A stretch of DNA of 64,000 nucleotides, from contig CAYQBG010000007.1 in the NCBI GenBank assembly GCA_964415675.1, positions 62,001 through 126,000 on the forward strand, written 5' to 3'. This DNA is from UBA5336 sp964415675 (GTDB lineage: Bacteria; Pseudomonadota; Alphaproteobacteria; Caulobacterales; Hyphomonadaceae). This document shows positions 41,091-50,540 of the stretch, one piece after another. The notes below the pieces were generated by a model that saw only the letters and a program-made list of their open reading frames with translations, did not search any database and had not been told where the DNA came from. The translations under genes and the position numbers were made by a program. Position 1 is the first letter of the stretch. Every line of letters begins with the position of its first letter.

Positions 41091-42887
41091 ATGTCTTTCA
41101 TAGAGGATATGAAATCTAACTGGCAGGTGCTCTCCGGTCTCCGGCGGACCCTGAAATGGCTGGAAGACATCGCGCCCGACTCCCTTAATCTCGTCCCTGA
41201 TGATTTCGAGCGCGCAGTCGACAAATATCGCGCCAATATCGCATTCCGGTTCGAAGGCGCCATCATGACGTATGGCGAATTCGATGTCCGCGCCAACAAG
41301 ATCGCCCATTGGGCGCTGGATCAGGGCCTGGCGCCGGGTGATTGCGTGGCCCTGTTCATGGAGAACCGGCCCGATTATGTCGCCATCTGGGCCGGCCTGT
41401 CGAAGATCGGGGTGATCACTGCGCTCATCAACTCGAACCTTGCCGATGAGTCCCTCGCCCACTGCGTGAATATCGCAGACGCAAAGCACATCATCTGCGG
41501 CGCCGAACAGGATGAATTGGTGCGCTCAGCCATCGACATGCTTGAAGGCCGGCCGACCATATGGACCCTCGGAGGCCTTGCCGACCATCTTGTCCGGGAT
41601 CTCGAACCCGAACTTGAGAGCATGCCATCGGATCGCCCGGCGCGCAGCCACCGCGAAGGCATGCACGCAAGCGAAGTCTGCCTTTATGTCTACACTTCAG
41701 GCACGACTGGCCTGCCAAAGGCTGCGCGCCTCACGCATATGCGTACCCAGGGTATGATGCGCTCCTTCATCGCGCCGTGCCGCCTGACCGAGCGTGACCG
41801 GATGTATATTACGCTGCCGCTCTATCATGGCACCGGAGGGCTTTGCGGCATCGGTGCGACCATGATGACAGGCGCCAGCGTAATTCTCCGCCGGCGCTTT
41901 TCGGCAAGCCAGTTCTGGGATGACGCCGCCGAACAGGGCGCGACGGCCTTTGCCTATATTGGCGAGCTTTGCCGCTATCTTCTCAACCAGCCGCCGCATC
42001 CCAAAGAGCGTGCGCACCGGATCCGCACCGGTTTCGGCAATGGTCTGCGCCCCGAAATCTGGCAGCAATTCTTCGACCGGTTCGGAATCCCGCATCTCGC
42101 CGAATTTTACGGCTCTACCGAAGGAAATGTCAGTTTCGTCAACTATGACGGCAAGATTGGCGCGGTCGGGCGGATCCCACCTTTCCTGAAGGGCAAGTTC
42201 GACAATATCCGCTTCGTCAAATTCGATATGGAAACTGAAGAGCCCCTGCGCGGTCCGGATGGTTTCTGCCTTGATGCGCAAATCGATGAGCCAGCCGAAG
42301 TCATCGGAAGAATCGAAGACGATGCGCGCGGACGCTTCGAAGGCTACAATGACGAAGAAGCAACAAAGAAAAAGATCCTTGGCGACGCGTTTGAAAAGGG
42401 TGACCTCTGGTATCGCACAGGAGACCTTCTTAGGAAGGACAAGAAGGGCTATATCTATTTTGTCGATAGAGTCGGCGACACGTTTCGCTGGAAAGGCGAA
42501 AACGTCTCAACGACGGAAGTCGGCAAAGTGATGTCGGGCTATCAGGGCGTCGAAACGGCGAATGTCTATGGCGTCGCCATACCGGGCATGGACGGAAAAG
42601 CCGGCATGGCGGCCATTACGGCGAGCGGCGAGGTGGATTTCGCCGGCCTGCACAGTTTTCTCAACACGCACCTGCCATCCTATGCGATCCCGGTTTTCCT
42701 GCGACTTCAGCGCGAAGCCGAGACCACAGGTACATTCAAGTATCGCAAGGTTGAGCTCGTCAGGGAGGGGTTCAACCCCGACGAGGCGCAGGACCCGATC
42801 TGGTTCGCTCATCCGGAAAAGGGTGAATATGTGCCGCTTAACCGCGACGAATACGATACGATCCTCGCGGGCGGGTACCGCTTCTGA
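41091..42887 (+). CDS. FATP-like long- or very-long-chain acyl-CoA synthetase
   Basis: 598-residue adenylate-forming enzyme that activates fatty acids with ATP and CoA. The AMP-binding motif YTSGTTGLPKAA is near residues 201-212, TLPLYHGTGGL follows, then FYGSTEGNVSFVN and YIYFVDRVGDTFRWKGENVSTTEV, all typical of the fatty acid transport protein (SLC27/FATP) branch. A GAGAGGAG sequence lies about 8 bases before the ATG. Together with the CYP153 gene it suits oxidation of alkanes or fatty acids, though they lie 40 kb apart. Confidence 0.9.
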   Translation: MSFIEDMKSNWQVLSGLRRTLKWLEDIAPDSLNLVPDDFERAVDKYRANIAFRFEGAIMTYGEFDVRANKIAHWALDQGLAPGDCVALFMENRPDYVAIWAGLSKIGVITALINSNLADESLAHCVNIADAKHIICGAEQDELVRSAIDMLEGRPTIWTLGGLADHLVRDLEPELESMPSDRPARSHREGMHASEVCLYVYTSGTTGLPKAARLTHMRTQGMMRSFIAPCRLTERDRMYITLPLYHGTGGLCGIGATMMTGASVILRRRFSASQFWDDAAEQGATAFAYIGELCRYLLNQPPHPKERAHRIRTGFGNGLRPEIWQQFFDRFGIPHLAEFYGSTEGNVSFVNYDGKIGAVGRIPPFLKGKFDNIRFVKFDMETEEPLRGPDGFCLDAQIDEPAEVIGRIEDDARGRFEGYNDEEATKKKILGDAFEKGDLWYRTGDLLRKDKKGYIYFVDRVGDTFRWKGENVSTTEVGKVMSGYQGVETANVYGVAIPGMDGKAGMAAITASGEVDFAGLHSFLNTHLPSYAIPVFLRLQREAETTGTFKYRKVELVREGFNPDEAQDPIWFAHPEKGEYVPLNRDEYDTILAGGYRF

Positions 42888-42896
42888 CGCCGGAGT

Positions 42897-43565
42897 TCAC
42901 GCCTGGCGAGTTCCAAACAGTGCACTGCCGACCCGCACATGCGTCGCCCCGAGACGTGCGGCAAGTTCGTAATCGCCGCTCATCCCCATGGACACGACCG
43001 GCAGGCCCCGCTCACTCGCAAGTTTTTTCAGCAGTGCAAAGTGCGGGCCTACTGGTTCATCCACTGGCGGAATGCACATCAGGCCATCGACGCGAATGCC
43101 GCATTCGCTGCGCGCCAGGACCAGCAAATCGTCAAGACCGTCCGGGCTCACACCAGCTTTCTGCTCTTCCTCGCCAGTGTTGACCTGTATGAGACAGGGA
43201 ACCTCGCGGCCAAGCTTGTCCATCGCCTTGCGGAGCGCGCGCGCCAGCTTCGGCCGGTCAAGCGTTTCGATCATGTCAAACAGGGCAACAGCTTCCTCTG
43301 CCTTATTTGTCTGCAAAGGACCGATGAGATGCAGCTCAACACCGCGATACTGCCCGCGCCGGTCCGACCAGTGTTCGATTGCTTCCTGAACCCGATTTTC
43401 ACCAAACAAGCGGTGACCGGCAGACAGGGCGGCATCGATGCGTTCAGGGGACTGGCGCTTGGATACGGCTACCAGCGCCATGGGCCTGTCGCCAGCCGCA
43501 GCGCTCAACGCTTTGAGAATCTGTGACCGGCGTTGGGCAATTTCCTTTTCCGGGTTATCAGGCAT
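42897..43565 (-). CDS. yggS: PLP homeostasis protein, YggS/PROSC family
   Basis: 222-residue TIM-barrel protein that binds pyridoxal phosphate but has no known enzyme activity. Lys36 (VAVSKRQSP) binds PLP; FGENRVQEA, HLIGPLQTNK, QVNTGEEEQKAG, and SMGMSGDYELAARLGATHVRVGSALFG complete the family pattern. ATG at 43565 is chosen; a start at 43580 adds five residues. Divergent from the thiE-like gene with only 21 bases between the start codons. Confidence 0.95.
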   Translation of the reverse strand: MPDNPEKEIAQRRSQILKALSAAAGDRPMALVAVSKRQSPERIDAALSAGHRLFGENRVQEAIEHWSDRRGQYRGVELHLIGPLQTNKAEEAVALFDMIETLDRPKLARALRKAMDKLGREVPCLIQVNTGEEEQKAGVSPDGLDDLLVLARSECGIRVDGLMCIPPVDEPVGPHFALLKKLASERGLPVVSMGMSGDYELAARLGATHVRVGSALFGTRQA

Positions 43566-43586
43566 GATTTGGCCCTGCACTCTAAA

Positions 43587-44177
43587 ATGACGGTTTCACG
43601 CAACCTAAGACATGCCGCGCGCATATCCAGCCACCAGCTTCCGCCCGGCTGGCCGCCCGTGCTTGTCTTTACCGATCCCAACCGGGGCGTTACCGCCATC
43701 GATCTTCCCGACAGGTTGCCGAAAGGCTGGGGGATCGTCTACCGGCATTTCGGCGCAACCGACCGGGTCGAAACCGCTCGCCAACTGGCGGGCATGGCGG
43801 CAAGACGCCACCTCATTTTGCTGATCGGAGCCGACCCCGAACTTGCCCGGTCCGTCGGAGCGCACGGCGTGCACTGGCCGGAAGCGAGATTGTCGCAAGC
43901 CAAGCGTTGGTCGGGCCGTTTTCACCTGATGACCGCATCGGCCCATGAGCCGGCTTCGCTCCTGGGACGGCCGCCTGTCGGCGTCGACGCCCGAGTGTTA
44001 TCGACCGTTTTCCCGTCAGCGAGCCCGAGCGCCGGCCCAGCGATCGGGGCCATCAGGTTTCGCAGGCTTTGCAAGCAATCGAGCCAGCCTCTCTACGGCC
44101 TGGGCGGAATCACTGAAGTGAATGCAGCACGGATTTGCCAGTCTGCGGGGCTGGCCGGAATCAGTCTTCTGGAATGA
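43587..44177 (+). CDS. Thiamine phosphate synthase-like protein (ThiE/TenI)
   Basis: 196 residues with a TIM-barrel ending in LYGLGGITEVNAARICQSAGLAGISLLE, the ThiE/TenI terminal block, and an internal GAHGVHWPEA. It is shorter than canonical ThiE and several ThiE motifs are weak, so it may be a degenerate or TenI-like paralog. The ATG at 43587 is used; a start at 43533 would overlap yggS. It converges with the next gene 5 bases away. Confidence 0.72.
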   Translation: MTVSRNLRHAARISSHQLPPGWPPVLVFTDPNRGVTAIDLPDRLPKGWGIVYRHFGATDRVETARQLAGMAARRHLILLIGADPELARSVGAHGVHWPEARLSQAKRWSGRFHLMTASAHEPASLLGRPPVGVDARVLSTVFPSASPSAGPAIGAIRFRRLCKQSSQPLYGLGGITEVNAARICQSAGLAGISLLE

Positions 44178-44182
44178 CGATT

Positions 44183-44644
44183 TCAGAACTTGAAGGCGGA
44201 ACGCAGCCGGATGCCTGTTTCGAGAGCTTGTTCGCGCCATTTCGAGCTGTCGTCCAACTCTTCCGCGCCGAGGCTTACATCACCGCCGATCGAAAATCGT
44301 GGCGTGATCTGGAAGGTTGCCCCAGCGGACATTTCCTCGCGCGGGAGCGGGGAATCGTCCGGGCGTGAGCGAAGGTCAATGGCAAACTCCCAGCGACCGG
44401 AATTCAGCCATTCAAGGCGCAGGTCTTCATCGGGAACGCTCTGTATCGCCGGGTTGGTTTCAATCTCACCCTTTTCCGGTTCGGAAAGTGTAAACTGACG
44501 GTACCATTCCGGCTGGGCCTGCTCGGTCTCCGCCAGCGTGGGCGCTTCGACAGACAATGCGCCCGATACCGCAGCCTCGTCAGCCCCGGCTTCGAATCCC
44601 AGCGCCGTGGTGGCTGCCAGAAATGTGAGTGTCGCCCAACGCAT
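44183..44644 (-). CDS. NtrZ-like periplasmic protein
   Basis: 153 residues with a signal peptide (about 1-21, ending GADE) and a C-terminal beta block ATFQITPRFSIGGDVSLGAEELDDSSKWREQALETGIRLRSAFKF that resembles, from memory, Caulobacter NtrZ, a periplasmic inhibitor of the NtrY sensor kinase. The ntrY-ntrX genes are not in the window. The mature N-half (QPEWYRQFTL and onwards) is less conserved. It is downstream of the porin gene on the other side of a 76-base gap. Confidence 0.6.
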   Translation of the reverse strand: MRWATLTFLAATTALGFEAGADEAAVSGALSVEAPTLAETEQAQPEWYRQFTLSEPEKGEIETNPAIQSVPDEDLRLEWLNSGRWEFAIDLRSRPDDSPLPREEMSAGATFQITPRFSIGGDVSLGAEELDDSSKWREQALETGIRLRSAFKF

Positions 44645-44720
44645 GTCGCCTCCTTGCAGGCTCCAACATATTGCGAAGCTTTCTCTAAGAGAAGATTAAG
44701 ATTGAGACACGTGACCGAAT

Positions 44721-45926
44721 TCACGGTTTGAGTGTGATTTCGACAACAAACCCCTGCGATTGGCCGGCATATGAAGGCGAATCTGGATCAATTCGGGACC
44801 GGGTGTCCGCCTCGTGCTGTTGGTAGCCAATGGCAATCCGCGCCCGTTTTCCGAGATTGCGCGCCGCGCCCAGAGAATATGAGAACCCGTCCGCCCCAAT
44901 CGCATCCGCGCGCGCATCGCCTATCTCGCCCGAAAATGTCCAGTCGCCCACCCGCCGTGACACGCCGGCCCCGAAGGCGCTGTATTCACCCGACTTCAAC
45001 CCGTCATCACTGAGCAGGGCATTGACTCCTATCCGCCATTCATCGCGTTCGATCTCACCACCGAGAGACAGTGTTTCGACACGACCAGCATCGGCAGGGG
45101 TGCCTCCATCGGGCGTGCCCAGCTCTGCGGTTGACCAGGAAAGAGCGCCGCGAAGACGGATGCCGCTCTCGCGAAGGCGCCGCGATCCGTTCAAACCAAT
45201 CTCCAGCGCATTCTCCAGATCCGGCGACGCGATGCCGGCGCCGTCGAATTGAAGGTTCCGGTCAAGTCCGCGCGCGTCCGCATCCGGCGTGAAGGAAATG
45301 CCGGCTTTTACGCCGATGATCCGCGGACTTGCATAGGTGAATTTCGCTGACGGGCCGGTCAGGTCATGGCGGGTCCGAACCAGGCTGCGGCCCGAAGCAT
45401 CGAGATAAGGGTTGACCGCGCGCGCATGCGAGAAGACGCCAACATCGCCTTCATGGAAACGCGCAGCGATGCCTAGGTCGCGCCCGGCGCTGATCTCGCC
45501 ATAGCCGCCCTCGACATAGAGATGCGCAGTTTCAAGCGAGCCGCGCGGACCGGTCTGGTCAGATTGCGCACCGGGCGTGAAACCTGTAAGCGCACCACGC
45601 GGCCCGGCCGGGCCATTGCCCGGGAAATTGCCCGAAAAGCCCGGCCGGCCATCATGGTCCTTCTGCAGGCGCAAAGTTCCGCGAAATCCGATCCGCACAC
45701 CGGACTCCAGGATGCGCTCGACAGTGCCGCCCGCCGACACTTCATAAAGTGCATTTTCTCCCTCCCCGATCGCAGAATCGTCGGAAAGGCCGGGCGCAAA
45801 CACCAGCGTGGCCGAGGCGTACAGCTCGCGTTCCCAAACTTCGAAATCCCCCTGTGCGGCGGCGCTAAGGGAGAGTCCGCATGCTGCGAGCCCCATCGCA
45901 AGCCCACCTATGACAAATCTTAGCAT
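44721..45926 (-). CDS. Outer-membrane porin (Gram-negative general porin type)
   Basis: 401 residues. A signal peptide (about 1-24, ending AAAQ) precedes alternating amphipathic strands, many Gly/Tyr-rich turns and a C-terminal barrel strand (GFVVEITLKP). GFRGTLRLQKDHDGRPG and YVEGGYGEISAGRDLG match porin barrels of alphaproteobacteria. Specificity unknown. The chain is rich in charged loops near the middle. Confidence 0.75.
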   Translation of the reverse strand: MLRFVIGGLAMGLAACGLSLSAAAQGDFEVWERELYASATLVFAPGLSDDSAIGEGENALYEVSAGGTVERILESGVRIGFRGTLRLQKDHDGRPGFSGNFPGNGPAGPRGALTGFTPGAQSDQTGPRGSLETAHLYVEGGYGEISAGRDLGIAARFHEGDVGVFSHARAVNPYLDASGRSLVRTRHDLTGPSAKFTYASPRIIGVKAGISFTPDADARGLDRNLQFDGAGIASPDLENALEIGLNGSRRLRESGIRLRGALSWSTAELGTPDGGTPADAGRVETLSLGGEIERDEWRIGVNALLSDDGLKSGEYSAFGAGVSRRVGDWTFSGEIGDARADAIGADGFSYSLGAARNLGKRARIAIGYQQHEADTRSRIDPDSPSYAGQSQGFVVEITLKP

Positions 45927-46005
45927 GTTCTAACCTCTGGTCGCCCTTGCAGGGCCTTGTTATAGGAGCTGGAGTCAACAGGGTCTTTCCGATAGGGTTT
46001 AATTG

Positions 46006-46431
46006 ATGGTCATGCGTTTTGTCTTAGCCGCCGCCGCGGGCTCGCTCCTCCTGACAGGTTGCGGCTCAGGTGGAAATTCCGAGGACCGACAGCTGGTTCA
46101 GGAAGTGAGCGGCGGCGTGAACCCGTATCTCTGGCGGGCCTCGCTGGACACGATGGAAGGCCTCCCGCTCCAATCGCAGCCCGATCCGCTGGGCGGGATC
46201 ATCGTTTATGACTGGAAGAGCTTCGAAGGCGCGCCGGATGAGCGTATCAAGGCCACGGTCTATATACTCGACACCCGCCTGAGGGCCGACGGGGTGAAGG
46301 TCTCCGTATTCCGTCAGATACGCAGTAATGGCGATTGGGAAGATGCCAAGGTCGATCCAGCCACCCCCGTGCAGCTCGAAAACAAGATTCTGGATCGTGC
46401 GCGCCGCCTGAAAGTGGCCGAGGTCCGGTAA
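46006..46431 (+). CDS. DUF3576 lipoprotein
   Basis: 141 residues. A lipobox LLTGC marks a lipoprotein; the mature domain (VNPYLWRASLDTMEGLPLQSQPDPLGGIIVYDW, VYILDTRLRADGVKVSVFRQIR) is the DUF3576 family, found upstream of leuS-lptE in alphaproteobacteria and thought to act in the envelope. ATG at 46006 follows AGGG by about 9 bases; ATG at 46012 is possible. Confidence 0.9.
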   Translation: MVMRFVLAAAAGSLLLTGCGSGGNSEDRQLVQEVSGGVNPYLWRASLDTMEGLPLQSQPDPLGGIIVYDWKSFEGAPDERIKATVYILDTRLRADGVKVSVFRQIRSNGDWEDAKVDPATPVQLENKILDRARRLKVAEVR

Positions 46432-46452
46432 ACCCCCTACACAAGAGGGGGT
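46432..46452 (+). promoter_or_regulatory. Hairpin between the DUF3576 gene and leuS
   Basis: ACCCCCT (46432-46438) and AGGGGGT (46446-46452) pair perfectly over 7 bp with a 7-base loop, right after the DUF3576 stop and 33 bases before the leuS start. No T tract follows. It may stabilise or separate the two messages; role uncertain. Confidence 0.4.
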
Positions 46453-46485
46453 CAGCCCAACACACGCAAGAAGGAGGTGAGGGGG

Positions 46486-49035
46486 ATGGCTTCTCGCTAT
46501 GATCCGCTCACTGCGGAACCGAAATGGCGTGATGCCTGGGATGAGGCGGAGGTTTTTCGCGCCCTGTCCCCGGATGAAGCCGGTGACCGGCCAAAGGCCT
46601 ATATCCTCGAGATGTTCCCTTATCCGTCGGGACGTTTGCACATGGGTCATGTGCGAAATTATGCGATGGGCGACGTCATTGCCCGTTATCGTTGGGCTAA
46701 AGGCTACAATGTCCTCCACCCAATGGGCTGGGACGCCTTCGGTATGCCGGCAGAGAACGCTGCCATGGAGCGCGGGGCCGACCCACGCGCCTGGACCTAT
46801 TCGAACATCGACGCCATGCGCGCCCAGTTCGCCAAGCTCGGCCTGTCGCTCGACTGGAGCCGCGAATTCGCCACCTGCGACACCGACTATTATGGCGACC
46901 AGCAACGACTCTTCCTGAAGCTGATGGAAAAAGGCCTGGTCTATCGCAAGGCCTCCAAGGTGAACTGGGACCCGGTGGACCAGACCGTCCTGGCCAATGA
47001 ACAAGTCATTGACGGAAAGGGCTGGCGCTCGGGCGCACCGGTCGAGAGCCGGGAACTGACCCAATGGTTCCTGCGCATTACGGACTATGCCGACGACCTG
47101 CTTGAGCAATTGCACACGCTCGAGCGCTGGCCTGAAAAGGTTCGCACGATGCAGGCCAACTGGATTGGCCGCTCCGAGGGCCTTTCCATGCGCTTTGAAT
47201 GGCAGAGCGGCGCGCCGGAAGATTTCGCCGCCGGTATCGAGATTTTCACCACGCGGCCAGACACGCTGTTCGGCGCAAGTTTCATTGCGCTCTCACCCGA
47301 TCACCCCCTGACGCTCCAACTGGCGAAATCGGATCTCGCGCTCCAGGCGTTCCGGGATAAGTGTGCAGGGACCGGGACATCCGAAGAAGCCATCGAAAAG
47401 GCCGAGAAGATTGGTTTCGACACCGGGCTGAGCGTGCGTCATCCGTTCGAGGACCGCACATTGCCCGTCTGGGTCGCGAATTTCGTGTTGATGGGATACG
47501 GCACCGGCGCGATCTTTGCCTGCCCCGCCCATGACCAGCGCGACCTGGATTTCGCGCATAAGTACGAATTACCCGTATTTCCCGTCGTCCTTCCGCCGGA
47601 CACAAACCCCGACAGTTTCGGGATCGGCTCCGAAGCCTATACCGGCCCGGGAACGCTTTTCAATTCTGGCTTTCTCAATGGCAAGCCAATTGAGGAAGCA
47701 AAGGCGGCCGCAATCGATGCAATAGAAGTGCGCGGCCAGGGTCAGCGGACAGTCAATTATCGCCTGCGCGACTGGGGCGTGTCACGCCAGCGCTTCTGGG
47801 GCTGCCCGATCCCCATCATTCATTGCGATGAATGCGGGATCGTCCCTGTGCCCGAAGACCAGCTTCCGGTGCGCCTGCCCGAGGATGCGAGTTTTGAAAA
47901 ACCGGGTAATCCGCTCGTCCATCATCCGGCATGGAAAAATGTCGAGTGTCCCCAGTGCGGCAAAGCAGCCATCCGCGAGACCGACACGCTGGACACTTTT
48001 GTCGACAGCTCCTGGTATTTTGCCCGCTTCGCGTCGAAAGACGACCCCCGAGAGCGCGCCTACTGGATGCCGGTCGACCAATATATCGGTGGCGTCGAGC
48101 ATGCGGTTCTTCATCTGCTCTATGCCCGCTTCTTTTCGCGCGCGATGCGCGACATCGGATGGCTCAACCTCCCATCGGGCGAACCCTTTGCCGGGCTCTT
48201 CACCCAGGGCATGGTCACACATGAGACCTATCGCGACGCTAAGGGCAAATGGATTTCGCCAGACGAGGTGAGGAAGCAAAGCGACCGGCTCGTCCATATC
48301 GAAACGGGCGTCGAAGTGACGGCCGGTCCGATCGAGAAGATGTCGAAATCCAAGCGTAACACAGTCGATCCGGATGCGATCATCGCCGCATATGGGGCCG
48401 ATGTGGCACGGCTTTTTGTGCTGTCTGACAGCCCGCCGGACCGAGACGTCGAATGGACACAGGCCGGTGTCGAGGGCGCAGCGCGTTTTACCCAGCGTTT
48501 ATGGTCGGTGTTTGACGCCTTGCCGGGAAAGCCGCCCGCAAAGTTACCGACCGGTGACAGCGCGGTGCGAAGGGCCAGCCACAAAGCTGCGAAGGCGATT
48601 GCGGAGAGTATAGAAGATTTTCGCTTCAATACGGCAGTCGCCAGTCTTCATGAATGGGTCAACGCGCTGAAAAAGATGGCAGATAACGCGCCGGAAGAGG
48701 ATCGCTTCGAAGCCGCCTCCATGCTTGCGCGCTGTATCACGCCCTTTATGCCACATCTTGCCGAGGAAGCCTGGCAACGTTGTGCTGGCGTCGGTTTCGT
48801 GTCGCGGGCCCCCTGGCCCGAAATCGATCCTGCACTGGTTGAGGATGACACAATGACAATGCCTATACAGGTCAATGGTAAGCGCCGCTCGGAAATTTCT
48901 GTCGCAAAAACCGCAGCCCCGGCAGATATCGAAGCCCTTGCGCTCGCCGATTCGACTGTGACCAGTTTTCTTGATGGCAAGCCCGTGAAGAAAGTCATTG
49001 TGGTGCCCGGGCGGATCGTGAATATCGTGGTCTGA
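46486..49035 (+). CDS. leuS: Leucyl-tRNA synthetase
   Basis: Class I synthetase charging tRNA-Leu. 849 residues: the HIGH motif as HMGH (52-55) in PYPSGRLHMGH, the editing domain (FTTRPDTLFGAS, and later GTGAIFACPAHDQRDL), KMSKS as MSKSKRN near residue 618, and the C-terminal anticodon and KRRSEI domain. The bacterial editing insertion lies before the KMSKS region. AAGGAGG gives a strong SD about 8 bases before the ATG at 46486. It precedes lptE directly. Confidence 0.98.
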   Translation: MASRYDPLTAEPKWRDAWDEAEVFRALSPDEAGDRPKAYILEMFPYPSGRLHMGHVRNYAMGDVIARYRWAKGYNVLHPMGWDAFGMPAENAAMERGADPRAWTYSNIDAMRAQFAKLGLSLDWSREFATCDTDYYGDQQRLFLKLMEKGLVYRKASKVNWDPVDQTVLANEQVIDGKGWRSGAPVESRELTQWFLRITDYADDLLEQLHTLERWPEKVRTMQANWIGRSEGLSMRFEWQSGAPEDFAAGIEIFTTRPDTLFGASFIALSPDHPLTLQLAKSDLALQAFRDKCAGTGTSEEAIEKAEKIGFDTGLSVRHPFEDRTLPVWVANFVLMGYGTGAIFACPAHDQRDLDFAHKYELPVFPVVLPPDTNPDSFGIGSEAYTGPGTLFNSGFLNGKPIEEAKAAAIDAIEVRGQGQRTVNYRLRDWGVSRQRFWGCPIPIIHCDECGIVPVPEDQLPVRLPEDASFEKPGNPLVHHPAWKNVECPQCGKAAIRETDTLDTFVDSSWYFARFASKDDPRERAYWMPVDQYIGGVEHAVLHLLYARFFSRAMRDIGWLNLPSGEPFAGLFTQGMVTHETYRDAKGKWISPDEVRKQSDRLVHIETGVEVTAGPIEKMSKSKRNTVDPDAIIAAYGADVARLFVLSDSPPDRDVEWTQAGVEGAARFTQRLWSVFDALPGKPPAKLPTGDSAVRRASHKAAKAIAESIEDFRFNTAVASLHEWVNALKKMADNAPEEDRFEAASMLARCITPFMPHLAEEAWQRCAGVGFVSRAPWPEIDPALVEDDTMTMPIQVNGKRRSEISVAKTAAPADIEALALADSTVTSFLDGKPVKKVIVVPGRIVNIVV

Positions 49036-49514
49036 TGAGACAGATGCTCAAAACTGCGCTTCCGGCCCTGTTCCTTGCGACCGCTGCCTGCGGTTTCCAA
49101 CCTGTTTACGGAACCGGCCTCGGGGGAGGCGGCGGCAATGTCCAGGTCGAAATGATCGGTGGCCGCACGGGACATGCACTCCGAAAGGCACTGCTGCGAG
49201 AGACAGCGGCAGGAATTCCCAGTGCGGAAGGCACACCCGTAGTGACCGTCGAGCTCGATGAGACGATCAAGCGACTCGGGTTCCGACCCGATGGCGCAGC
49301 GTCCCGGTCCAGTGTAAACCTGAGGGCAAGGTATCTGGTCGATTTTCCCGACGACGCCCTGTCCGGAAAGGTCGAGAGCGAGGTTTTTTTCAACGTCCCG
49401 ACTGAACCTTTCGGGGATGTCTCTGCACAAAATGATGCAGCGGACCGCGCCGCGCGCGACCTCGCACGACAGATCGTCGACGATATCCAGCTTCAACTTG
49501 CCAACAGGGAATGA
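49035..49514 (+). CDS. lptE: LPS assembly lipoprotein LptE
   Basis: 159 residues. The lipobox TAAC precedes GFQPVYG, the characteristic LptE start. It forms the outer-membrane plug with LptD that inserts lipopolysaccharide. LptE sequences are divergent but the order leuS-lptE-holA is conserved in alphaproteobacteria and proteobacteria. The ATG overlaps the leuS stop by one base (TGATG), and the holA ATG overlaps its own stop. Confidence 0.9.
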   Translation: MRQMLKTALPALFLATAACGFQPVYGTGLGGGGGNVQVEMIGGRTGHALRKALLRETAAGIPSAEGTPVVTVELDETIKRLGFRPDGAASRSSVNLRARYLVDFPDDALSGKVESEVFFNVPTEPFGDVSAQNDAADRAARDLARQIVDDIQLQLANRE

Positions 49515-50527
49515 AGGTCTCCGCAAGTTCCGCTACGGAATTCAGCCGAGCGCCGCCCGCAAACATCTGGGCAGCCCTGTTTTTCTGCGATGATGAGGGG
49601 GTCGCCGCCGATTGGGCACGCACACTCGTGGCGAGCTGGTCGGATGAAATGGAGAGCGAGCGACGGATACTTACCGAAGACGAGATTTCCAGGGATCCGG
49701 CCATACTCTTCGACGCCGTCGCCGCGCGATCTTTACTGGGAGGCCGGTCAGTGATCGAGATTCGCCTCTCCGGCGAACGCCTGGCTCGTACGATCCTTGA
49801 AGCCCTTGCGCCCGGAGAGCGCAGCGGCATCATGGACAACCGGCTGGTCATCATTTCGGGCGCACTTAAAAAAGCCTCCCGGCTTCGTAAAGGATTCGAA
49901 GAGTCGAGGAATGCCGCCGCCGTCCAGCTCTTTTCCGACAGCGAGGATGATACGGAACGGCTGGTGACGCGCGCCCTCGAGACCGCAAACATCCAAATCA
50001 CATCCGATGCCCTGATTGCCTTTATCAGCGGGCTCCCGGGTCATAGGCGGCTTGCTCATGCCGAGCTGGAAAAGCTCACGCTTTATGCCCATGGTCTCAA
50101 CCGCCCCATCGCGCTTGAAGATGTCCGCTCTCTCAGCGCCAATGATGTTGATCATCAGATATCAGACCTTGTCGAAGCGGCCTTTTTGGGTGATGGCAGC
50201 CGCGCATTGCGCGAGCTGGACAGGCTGGACATGGCTGGCACCAGCGCCATAAGCATCCTGCGTGCTATCCAGAGGGATGCTCAGCGGATGCTGGCCGCCC
50301 AGGCGGCAGGAAGCGGAAATGTCGGGATGAAGCTTCGCCCCCCAGTCTATTCTCAGCAGTGGCCCGCATTCCAGAAACGACTGCGCAAATGGCCAGCGGC
50401 GGCACTTATTCGTCTGCTTGAACGAATCCATGATTGCGAGCGCACGGCCAGACTTTCAGGCCCGACGGCTGATCCGACTCTCCGTATCCTCGTCAATGAT
50501 ATGGCGCGTCTCGCCGCGCGTCGCTGA
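49511..50527 (+). CDS. holA: DNA polymerase III delta subunit
   Basis: 338-residue clamp-loader subunit. AALFFCDDEGVAADWARTL and the RSLLGGRSVIEIRLSG helix belong to the first domain; NRLVIISGALKKASRLRKGFEE, FISGLPGHRRLAHAELEKLTLYA and DLVEAAFLGDGSRALRELDRL are the helices of domains II and III. No ATP site is expected in delta. It ends 13 bases before the parB stop on the opposite strand. Confidence 0.93.
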   Translation: MKVSASSATEFSRAPPANIWAALFFCDDEGVAADWARTLVASWSDEMESERRILTEDEISRDPAILFDAVAARSLLGGRSVIEIRLSGERLARTILEALAPGERSGIMDNRLVIISGALKKASRLRKGFEESRNAAAVQLFSDSEDDTERLVTRALETANIQITSDALIAFISGLPGHRRLAHAELEKLTLYAHGLNRPIALEDVRSLSANDVDHQISDLVEAAFLGDGSRALRELDRLDMAGTSAISILRAIQRDAQRMLAAQAAGSGNVGMKLRPPVYSQQWPAFQKRLRKWPAAALIRLLERIHDCERTARLSGPTADPTLRILVNDMARLAARR

Positions 50528-50540
50528 CGGTTCGCCACGT

